64,000 nucleotides of DNA from assembly GCA_900618795.1 (NCBI GenBank), contig UYJD01000005.1, positions 404,811-468,810 of the forward strand, given 5' to 3'. The DNA is from Cyanodermella asteris (Eukaryota; Ascomycota; Lecanoromycetes; Ostropales; Stictidaceae). A model generated the notes under the pieces. It saw nothing but the letters and a program-made list of their open reading frames with translations. It did no database searches and was not told the DNA's origin. Below, piece by piece: positions 56,175 to 64,000 of the stretch (position 1 is its first letter; each line of letters opens with the position of its first letter). The translations under genes and the position numbers were made by a program.

Positions 56175-57948
56175 ATGGCGACCATCCAATTCAGAGAGGG
56201 CGGCGATCGTCCGGGACCGGTTACCACCAATTGGAAACAACTGCTTCCAAACATTGTTGATGGCATGGCTGAGACCCGTCCATGTGCTACCTTCATGGAA
56301 ATGCCGCGTGATCGCCTGTCGTATCTATCAGGCTCCATGCGCATCTCGTATCGCGACTTTGCGGATGCCGTGAATGGCATCTCCTGGTGGATTGAGAAGA
56401 ATCTGGGAAGAAGCACCACCTTTGAAACCATTGCATACATGGGCATCAATGACATTCGGTACAGTTCATTTATAATTGCTTGCGTCAAGACAGGCCACAA
56501 GGTATGAGACCAGAATCCCCTCGGCAAGCGTTGCGCTGACTTGGCACCAGGCCCTTTTGATGAGCTCGTTGAATTCCACACGAGCCTCAATCACTCTGTT
56601 CCGGACCATGGGCTGTGTGACGGCTGTGACATCGGAAGCCGACCTCCCGGAGCAACTGGCGTGGATCATTGGCACCTACCCCATGAAAACACTTCAATTG
56701 CCAGAGTACGACGAACTGTTGCGAAGCCGAGCGCCGCTCTATGCGTATCCGAAAACCTTTGAGGCCTCAAAGCATGAACCTTTCGTTGCGATGCATACAT
56801 TTGGTAGTACGGGTGCCCCGAAACCTCGTGTATTGAGCCATGCATGGGCAGCTTCATACGCCCACATGCAGCAATTGGAGCCTCCGGATGGGTTTGAAAG
56901 CAACGACAAGCTTTGGCAAGTGGACCGTCTGTATGTGATGGTTCCACCATTCTTCGCCGGCAGCGTCATGACGTTGATATCTTCCATCTTCAATCACACC
57001 TCGATGATACTCCCTCCATCTGAACAGCCCCGAATGGCGAAGTATTTCCTGGAGACTCTCGGCTACGTCCAATGTGATACAGCATTCCTCGGTCCCGCGA
57101 TTGTCGAGGAGATAGGCAAGAATCCGGATCTTATTGCTCAGCTCGCGGGACGTGTCAAGGCGATCTTCTGGGCCGGGGGTAACATATCTGACGAAGCTGC
57201 TGCTCGCCTCAGCACCAGAGTGAAACTGTTCAATATCAACGGAAGTACGGAAACGGGGGGCTACGGCACATTGCGACCTTGCGGCGAGTGGTCCTCAGAA
57301 CTTGCCCATTACATCTGTCCACATCCACTCACCAACGCAAAGTTTGAGCATGTCGTCGACGGCACATATCGCCTCAGAATTGTCCGCAACAAAGATGAGG
57401 ATGCGATGCAGCCGGTATTCTGCATGTTCCCTGATACGGACGAATATGACACCAAGGGTCTGTTCTCTCCTCACCCAACGAAAGCGGGTTACTGGCGCTG
57501 GCAAGGTCGCGCAGACGACATCATCGCGCTTCAGCAAGGCATCAAGGTTAATCCTGCAACTTTCGAAGGACGTTTGATGGGCCATGTGATGATTAAGGGG
57601 GCTATTTTGCTGGGAATGTCTCGGACGTCATTGTCGTTGCTGGTGGAACCGACAGACCTGGACATTGATCCTCAGATGGTGGTCGAAGCGATCTGGCCAA
57701 CTGTCAGATCATTAAGTCGAGAGCTGCTCGGAGGTCTTGCGGTCAAGAAGGAGAAAATTCTTGTGACATCGTCAGGAAAGCCAATGAGCCGAGCAGGCAA
57801 AGGCAGCATTCAGAGGCAGCCTACCACGGTTCTGTACGAGAAGGAGCTAGAGGACCTGTATGGATCAGAACGTCTGGAGGACTTTGAGGGTATTTGGAAG
57901 TATGGGGACAAGCTGGAGCCACCAGCTGTGTTACAAATGTGGTTGTAA
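56175..57948 (+). CDS. Stand-alone adenylation-domain enzyme (NRPS-like/AMP-binding)
   Basis: A 574-residue adenylate-forming enzyme from exons 56175-56501 and 56551-57948 (49 nt intron, phase 0). Core motifs run in order: A3 as HTFGSTGAPKPRVLSH (about residue 190, where the usual Ser-Gly is Phe-Gly), A5 as NINGSTETGGYG (about 336), A7 as YWRWQGRADDII, and an A10-like lysine in PMSRAGKGSIQRQP (about 520). It resembles the A domains of fungal NRPS-like reductases but ends right after the small C-terminal subdomain. No thiolation domain with a GxDS serine, and no reductase or thioesterase, is found in the next 700 nt. It may work as a free-standing acyl/aryl-CoA ligase-like enzyme. Substrate unknown. 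The shared 284 nt promoter with a dead methyltransferase suggests a remnant secondary-metabolism locus. Confidence 0.85.
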
Positions 57949-58649
57949 GCAAGTCCCTCCGTGGTTGCTGGAATACTCAGATGTCATGGCTGTGCCTTCT
58001 CCGGACGCCGGGAAACAGCGAGTCGAAATACGGGCTGACACATATTATTGCTTAGTGAAGGATCCTTGAGTGTCTGGTCTTCTGTCAGATGATATAAGTG
58101 CTGTGGATTCCACGTATGGAGGATTTCAGGTCGTCGAGTATCGGTGCCTGAAGCGGAATGCCGCCGCTTGCGAGAAGCAGGCTAGTCTGCTATGAAATTG
58201 TTTCACACAAATGCATTCAGAATGCGCAGATGCATGGTGGTGTGAGGGCTTAATAGCCAACATGTGCTTAAAAAAGCGTGATGGCGATGATGCATTTGAA
58301 GTAGCCGGTGTCACAGCCGCACGCACGGACCACAGCGTCATCTGAAACCTTGAAGTCACAACTTGAAGTCATCAAGGCTGATTTCAAATTTAGCCCGCAC
58401 AAAGCCACGCCTGACTCATTCATTCACTCACACACTCATTGTCCCTGCGCTGTCTGTCGTCCGATCTGCTCTCTAGCCCCTACAATGATCCGTACATAGT
58501 ACACGGTTGTCGTCACCATGGTTACGATAATAACGACTTCCTCTACCTGCCTCACATACCGGCTGGAAATACAATCGTGCAAGTACGTTTTCGAAGACAT
58601 TATCACCTGAAACCCTGCACTTGACGATACGCGCTACAAGCACAAAGCA
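57949..58649. other. Spacer, no gene seen
   Basis: Checked for a missing thiolation domain of the upstream gene; none found in any frame. Holds its 3' UTR and the promoter of the next gene. Confidence 0.55.
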
Positions 58650-59297
58650 ATGGCGCGTCAAGGCAAGAAGAACAAGAAAGCCAACTCATTCCCAGATCCA
58701 GGCACTAGCCAGCTCGAACAGCTACAGACCGAGACGCTGGCTGCGGAACTCGGGCTTTCCGACCCGATCGAGCCCACCATGGCGAGTCCCGCTCGCCTCT
58801 TCATCGCCTCCGTAGGCAACCCGGCACCCTACTACAACACCCTCCACAGCGCGGGCCACCACCTCGTCGACTCAATCGCGTCCTCCTCCCTCCTCGGCCC
58901 CTCGCACACCCTCTACAAGTCCAGCACGCAAATGAACGTGTCCGGCACGAACATAACCCGCGCCTACAAATCATTCCTCTCCTCCCTGCACCCGTCCGAG
59001 CGCTCCACCGCGCGCCTCGTCATCCTCCACGACGAGCTCGAGCTGGCACTGGGCCAGCTGAAGCTGCGGACTTCGGGGAGCTTCAAGGGGCACAATGGGC
59101 TGAAGAGCGTGAGCAGTGCGCTAGGCGGCAAGAATGATTTTGCGAGGATCGGTGTTGGGATTGGAAGGCCGGAGAGCAGGGAGCGGGACGCTGTGAGCAA
59201 TTATGTGCTGAAGAAGATGACGGGGTTGGAGAAGATGAAGATCATGGAGAAGGCGGAGGTCGCGGTGAGGCTGCTTGAAGAGCTTGCGAATCGTTAG
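58650..59297 (+). CDS. PTH1: Peptidyl-tRNA hydrolase (PTH1 family)
   Basis: Recycles peptidyl-tRNAs by cleaving the ester between peptide and tRNA. A single-exon gene of 215 residues. After a basic 45-residue extension (MARQGKKNKKANSF...) the domain begins ARLFIASVGNPAPYYNTLHS. The key positions are kept: Asn in GNPAPYY, the catalytic His in LHSAGHHLVD (normally RHNAG, so the following Asn is Ser), Asp in LHDELEL, and Asn in SFKGHNGLKS. FARIGVGIGRPE and the VSNYVLKKM tail complete the fold. A later ATG at 58782 would give a core-only protein. The extension may direct it to mitochondria, but it is not a clear presequence. The coding strand is C-rich in the first half and G-rich in the second. 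Confidence 0.9.
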   Translation: MARQGKKNKKANSFPDPGTSQLEQLQTETLAAELGLSDPIEPTMASPARLFIASVGNPAPYYNTLHSAGHHLVDSIASSSLLGPSHTLYKSSTQMNVSGTNITRAYKSFLSSLHPSERSTARLVILHDELELALGQLKLRTSGSFKGHNGLKSVSSALGGKNDFARIGVGIGRPESRERDAVSNYVLKKMTGLEKMKIMEKAEVAVRLLEELANR

Positions 59298-60067
59298 ATG
59301 CGAAAGAGTAGGGAACCAGGGTTATAAGTTCCGAACATGCTGCCACTTTAGCGGCTGGCGTATCTATGAGGAACCGGCCGCACCTCTGTCTAGCAGGAAC
59401 AAGTTGTCAAGACCTCGAGACATCGGGAGCTAATGGACCGACTTGGCTGGAAGTTATAAGGAGAGCGTCGAAGGTTGGCATGCTGCGCTGCAAGCAGGGA
59501 ACATACTCTCACCGGGCTCGGGGCCGATGAACTCGAGTTTCGGCTTCATGTACAATACTGTATTTTACCACGATACCCCGCGCAGCGCGCAATTATCCTT
59601 CAAATATACCTGTAAGTTGATGGAAAGAAATGGATTACAAGTATACTTGTGTATGATACGAGAGTGCCCGGGACTATTCGGGAAAGAATGCGACCCGTCT
59701 CCGTACGGAGAGCCCTCGGATTGTTTTTATATGACGTTCTTGAAATGTGATCGCGGCTTGCTAAACCTGGAGACCATTGACGGGGCGAGTTCTGATTCGA
59801 GGGTGTGCTACCGTTACCATGTCTACTGCACTGCTGACCGGTCTCACCTGGTCAATGCCGGGCCCTCACAGTCAAAGTTAAATCAGATTTGGCAAGGATT
59901 GTGGTGCACCAGGATCTGTAATTCAGCGATGGATTAAGTAATTCATTAAATATTCTCAAATGCAACAATCGCTAAAGACGCAAGCTCAATGCCTCGCTCA
60001 GAAAGGACTGTGTAGTGAGGTCATGCCCCTATTCATCAATGCTTTTCATGGTTCAATCATAAATCGT
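59298..60067. other. Spacer with one unsupported Cys-rich frame
   Basis: A plus-strand frame is open from about 59443 to 59937, with the first ATG at 59527 (MNSSFGFMYNTVFY). Its 136-residue product would have nine cysteines, but there is no signal peptide and no known motif. I do not call it a gene. The rest is the 3' region of the next gene. Confidence 0.35.
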
Positions 60068-60616
60068 TCATGCCAAGTCAATGGAGACGGCCTGGCAGTC
60101 GGTGTTGTCCGGAACCTGGCCAGCCGGAACCCAGCTCACAGTCTCGTACTGGTACGCCGAGAATGTCTGCGGGCAAACGTACCAGCTGTCCTGCACCGTT
60201 CCGTCGTAAACGACGCCCAACTTCTGCGCCGCAGTGTCGATCGAGAGCGTGACCAGGCCCTCCTGGGGTGAGCCGAAGAAGCCGGCGCGGACGTTGGAGG
60301 TTTCGTTCTGGAACCAGGCCAGGTTCTGCTTGTACTCGTTGGATGGCGAGTAGAAGGTGAAAATGAGGTTGCCCGGGTTGGACTGACCAGAGGCGATGGG
60401 GGCGGCAGAGCTGGCGTTGAAGGTGAATGGCTGTCCGCCGGAGCCGTAGACGCAGAGGGCTTCGATGGCGGCGCCGCTGTGGCAGGCGGTGATGGGAGAG
60501 TTGCTGTAGGAACCGCCGTTGGCGACGAGGGAGAAGGGGCTGCCTTCAGTGCGCTTGGTTGGCGCAGCCAGGCCAGTGCTGGCGAGGAGGGCGGCGGCGA
60601 CAGTGAGAGCGTACAT
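60068..60616 (-). CDS. Small secreted protein, unknown function
   Basis: A single-exon gene of 182 residues. MYALTVAAALLASTGLAAPT is a signal peptide, followed by a possible Kex2-like KR site (TKRTEG). The mature protein has four cysteines (ITACHSG, EALCVYG, WYVCPQ and NTDCQA), which could form two disulfides. It is otherwise rich in Ser, Gly, Asn and Gln, with short beta-type strands (LIFTFYSP, KLGVVYDGTVQDSWYVC). Two N-glycosylation sequons (FNAS, QNETS). The layout PFSLVANGGSY...ITACHSGAAIEALCVYG is one I associate with uncharacterised secreted ascomycete proteins. No catalytic motif, and no transmembrane or GPI segment. Cell-wall, effector or other roles cannot be told apart. Confidence 0.8.
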   Translation of the reverse strand: MYALTVAAALLASTGLAAPTKRTEGSPFSLVANGGSYSNSPITACHSGAAIEALCVYGSGGQPFTFNASSAAPIASGQSNPGNLIFTFYSPSNEYKQNLAWFQNETSNVRAGFFGSPQEGLVTLSIDTAAQKLGVVYDGTVQDSWYVCPQTFSAYQYETVSWVPAGQVPDNTDCQAVSIDLA

Positions 60617-62232
60617 TTTGACGGCTTTTGTGTGATAGTGAGGAAGTGGCAGGGATGTATGTTAGTTCGATGGAGGTCTGAAGATGTATTGATTTGATAT
60701 TGGAAGTGACGATGGAGATGAGGATGGATGGGTCATGTATCGAGGGTTCCTCAGGCATCTTATATGTTGAACAGATCCCAGGCATGTATGAAGATCTTCT
60801 TGACCAAAGCTTCGCGAACATGATCAGCGTCACTGCCCCAACTCTTTTCCGGACCCGACGCAAGCTACGTAAGCTGCTATTCTGAAAGAGAGGTTCAAAG
60901 ATGGGGCCGCATGACCACATTCAGGCAGAGAACTCCGCAACACCAACGAGTACCGAAAGGGGACCTCGTACACAGAATCCGTCGTGCATGCCACCTATCC
61001 GCAGACAGTAACGCTAGTCGTCCCATTCACTGTTATGTAGGTGAGCGAGGCCCTGACTTACGTCAATATTAGCGCTGGTCATTGTGCGGCTCAAAATACC
61101 ACCAGATGACAATCGTCAAAGACAGCGGAAGCATAGGCTGTGATGCAGGTGGTAAGACACAAGGTTCCTCTTCCAAGGCCGAGTGGGCACTGCAAGCGAA
61201 GCGCGTCCGACGATCTACGGCTTTTTGAGGTTAGGCGCTGAAGAAGAGGCGTCTCCGTTGAGCTTAAACACGAGCCCTACCCAACATCGGACGTCATGGG
61301 TGTAGCCTTACCTCCACTCCTCCACGTGTTTGACGGAGTTTGTTGCATGAATAGACGAATCATTGCAAGGTTCGGACACCGTAAAGCCGGTGAACCTTGG
61401 CCTTTGGAAGACGCTTCTTTGGATCCTCCGGCGCGTGAACGAGGAGTTGGGGGCCAAATTGATGTTTGTGAACGCAGACTCGGCCCGAAAGACATGGTTC
61501 AAAGAAAAGAACATTACACTTACAAGCACGGCAAACTTTGCGACTCAACCAGCCATCTGCGTCTCGAGTCTTGCATGATGACCGACTTGGAAGGGTTCTG
61601 GCAGACACAGCGACTTCATCAGCAGCTAGCACAAGCTGGCAGTCAGAGGTTCTGTTCCCCATAGTCCGAAGTCAACGGCACGTTTTGAATACACTATCCC
61701 CCTTCCGTAGTAGTGCCTGACAAGGACATGGTGTAATGCGAGAAGGATGGCCCGACAGCCGTGAACTTGCTCAGGCTCGTATCTTTGGACCAGGGTGTTC
61801 CACCTGTCTCACGACTAAGTGAAATGCACGCAATTGACCGACTTTTGCACCATTCAAAAGAACGTTTGACCTGTGCACCAGGGCGACCACAGGCTGGTGG
61901 CTGGCAGAACGGAAACTCGGCGACGCTTTTTTTAGGGTCTCGAAATCGGGGCGGATCTTCAACCGCCGCTGCCTATGACCAGCCACGTTCCAAAATTCTT
62001 GGCAACGGAATATGAGCTCCGAGAGGCTCAACCAGAGCTCCTCGTCCTTCATGCTTCTCATTGGTTATGGCATATTCTCTGCGGCCCAAGTTATTGAGTA
62101 CACCCTGGCAACCGATTGATGAACGAGATCATCAGGATCCGCTGTGACGCACAGGGCAGTCTGTTTCCGTAGGCGTGACCGTGGACTGCTTGATCGTTAC
62201 GGATCTGTTCGAGTTGCACTGTCCAGTCGATT
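60617..62232. other. Intergenic, no gene seen
   Basis: Upstream of the secreted-protein gene (minus) and of BMT5 (plus). Overlapping frames at 61300-61660 on both strands have no motif or credible start. Confidence 0.5.
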
Positions 62233-63285
62233 ATGTCGAAGTCGAAGAAGGTGAAGCTGGCCAGAGGAAAGAAATCAGGTCCGAAAGTTCGTTCCTCTGG
62301 GTACCCAGACCAGAATCGGAATCGATCAAAGCCAAATCAGACGCCAACGCAGCCAAGCAAACAGAAGGGGAAATCTTCGGGCAAACAGGCACGACCACAA
62401 TTATCTCAGACCGGCTTTTCCGTACCATTTGAACCATATCACAAAATTCTCCTCGTTGGCGAAGGAGACTTTTCATTTTCGGCCTCCCTATTGACCGCCC
62501 ACCAATGTATGAATGTCACTGCGACCACATTTGAATCTAGATCCAAGCTATTCGAGAAACATCCACAAGCTTCGAAGAACATCTCTCTCCTGGAGTCTCA
62601 TAGCTGTCGCATTTTCTACAACATTGACGCCACAGCACTTCTTCATCCGACCAGAGGCGGTGGATCTAACCTTCGCAAGATCGCGCCGTTCGATTATGTG
62701 GTCTTCAACTTCCCGCACACCGGCGGACTCACAAAAGACGTCAACAGACAGGTTCGTGCAAACCAGGAGCTGTGTGTCAAGTTTTTAGAATCCGCGCACA
62801 AGGAGGAGCTTCTGAAGACAGGTGGGCGTGTGGTCGTTACATTATTTGAAGGCGGGCCATACGAGCTCTGGGGCATCAAGAACCTGGCAAGGCATGTCGG
62901 GCTGGTTGTCGTGAGGAGCTCCAGATTCGAGTGGGATCGGTACCCGGGATACTCCCATGCGCGAACATTGGGGAACTTGAAGGGTAGCGGATGGAAGGGA
63001 GAGGAGAGAGCTGCACGGATGCACATCTTCGGTAGACCTGGGGAAGACGAGGGACCTGCGCCGGTGCAGTCCAAGAAAAGAAAGCGCGATGGAGAAGATA
63101 GCGAGGAAACTGATGAAGACCATTACGGATGGGAAGACGACTCCGATGGCGACAACCAAAGTGGTCCCGACAATGAGGTCAACGATCGGCCTGGATCTTT
63201 GGAGAAGATAGATGCTACACCATCACCAAGCAAAGAAGCCGACAACACTTCTGATAACAACGACTTCGAAGGATTTGACGACTGA
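62233..63285 (+). CDS. BMT5: 25S rRNA (uridine-N3)-methyltransferase, BMT5-like
   Basis: A nucleolar Rossmann-fold methyltransferase that, in yeast, makes m3U2634 of 25S rRNA. A single-exon gene of 350 residues. The N-terminus is Lys/Arg-rich (MSKSKKVKLARGKKSGPKVR), as for a nucleolar protein. The SAM motif is LLVGEGDFSFSASL (about residues 73-86), followed by TATTFESRSKLFEKHP, YNIDATAL, FDYVVFNFPHTGG (the DUF2431 signature), RANQELCVKFLESA and GRVVVTLFEGGPYELWGIK. The block RFEWDRYPGYSHARTLG near residue 235 is typical. The acidic tail (EETDEDHYGWEDDSDG) is disordered. The start is the first ATG after an in-frame gap. Confidence 0.93.
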   Translation: MSKSKKVKLARGKKSGPKVRSSGYPDQNRNRSKPNQTPTQPSKQKGKSSGKQARPQLSQTGFSVPFEPYHKILLVGEGDFSFSASLLTAHQCMNVTATTFESRSKLFEKHPQASKNISLLESHSCRIFYNIDATALLHPTRGGGSNLRKIAPFDYVVFNFPHTGGLTKDVNRQVRANQELCVKFLESAHKEELLKTGGRVVVTLFEGGPYELWGIKNLARHVGLVVVRSSRFEWDRYPGYSHARTLGNLKGSGWKGEERAARMHIFGRPGEDEGPAPVQSKKRKRDGEDSEETDEDHYGWEDDSDGDNQSGPDNEVNDRPGSLEKIDATPSPSKEADNTSDNNDFEGFDD

Positions 63286-64000
63286 TGTCGGCATTAGTTC
63301 TGCCATGACCGTCCTTATGGACATTGTGCTTGCACTCGCCACCCGCTATCTGTCCAGACGTCCTTGTTGTTCAATCGCACGTTGGCTCACGATTTTAGCC
63401 TCCCAGTATGCACGACATGCTCGCGGTCCGATCCACAGAATGCCTATGAAAAGATTGAATACATTCACTGGATCAGCAGGCCCCTTTCACAATGTGAGAG
63501 ACACGAGCCTGGCTATAGATATGAGAACCGCGGTCTGATGCGATGCTATGGCTGTCCAATTGGCTGTTGACCTTGACAGCGAGTGCCGAAATGACCAGCA
63601 AGGGTACCCCTGACCAAGCCCACCTCTTGTTCCTTTTGCAGAGCTTATGTCGACCTAGCTGGGGCCCTGAGCGACTCCTTCACCAACATATGCACTGTAT
63701 AAGAGCGCTGTATTCACCTGCTTTGCACTCCGCCGGAACAAAGAGCACAATCAAGGACTCATGAATCCCGTGTTCATTGGAATGGCTTCAAAGTCGCGTG
63801 TCACTTCTCTCCTGCTTGTGTGCTTCATCTCTATTCATCGGTGACTTTATTTACTCCTCTTCATCTTTTCGGCGTCTATATATTCGCAATTTTCCTCCCT
63901 CCCCAAGCTTCCGGATTTCATCATCAGTCAAGCGTCTCGATCACGTCCGTCAATTAATCAACGATCTCAGCAGTCCGGTTATCTCTATAGTTCCCGCACT
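63286..64000. other. Right edge, no gene seen
   Basis: BMT5 3' UTR, then C/T-rich DNA from about 63780 to the edge that resembles the leader of a plus-strand gene starting beyond the window. Confidence 0.4.

Noticed and set aside
59527-59937. 136-codon frame with nine cysteines
   Set aside because: No signal peptide, no family motif and no splice evidence; kept only as a note in the spacer entry.

Overview
The window looks like chromosomal DNA of a filamentous ascomycete (Pezizomycotina). A Dothideomycete of the Mycosphaerellales/Capnodiales type is my best guess, but this is inference from gene content only. The supporting evidence is: genes on both strands with 48-127 nt GT-AG introns (two longer ones, 208 and 410 nt), a CT(A/G)A(C/T) branch site close to many acceptors, a fungal phytochrome, an ERT1/AcuK regulator, an AP-1-like bZIP factor, fungal Mediator subunits, and secreted fungal enzymes. 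I saw no tRNA, rRNA, CRISPR array or recognisable transposable element. Gene models below were spliced by eye, and reading frame was checked across every junction.

1-14 kb: the 3' end of an MFS drug transporter, a gene-poor 3.5 kb, the gluconeogenesis regulator ERT1/AcuK, and then two Mediator subunits on the same strand (MED7 and the large kinase-module subunit MED13). 14-24.6 kb: the oxidative-stress factor YAP1/NapA on the minus strand, a 12-bp minisatellite, a frame-broken GFA-family gene, a GC-rich methyltransferase, an APC amino-acid permease and a conserved zinc-binding protein of unknown function. 26.7-41.5 kb: a second MFS transporter, the Cdc7 kinase activator DBF4, a secreted AA14-like copper monooxygenase tail to tail with a GPI-anchored AA12-like quinoprotein sugar dehydrogenase, an alpha/beta hydrolase, and a HAM1-like protein. 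41.6-52.7 kb: three minus-strand genes, namely an OST-alpha/TMEM184 membrane protein, a TAPT1-family membrane protein and a full-length phytochrome hybrid histidine kinase. 55-64 kb: a decayed methyltransferase divergent from a stand-alone adenylation-domain enzyme, peptidyl-tRNA hydrolase, a small secreted protein and the rRNA methyltransferase BMT5.

Most genes are ordinary single-copy housekeeping or regulatory genes and show no operon-like logic. The pair with the clearest possible joint role is the AA14-like monooxygenase and the AA12-like dehydrogenase at 33.5-36.0 kb. AA12 enzymes are known to be able to feed electrons to lytic polysaccharide monooxygenases. A second pattern cuts across several unrelated genes: the coding strand is C-rich in the 5' half and switches to G-rich in the 3' half, on both DNA strands.
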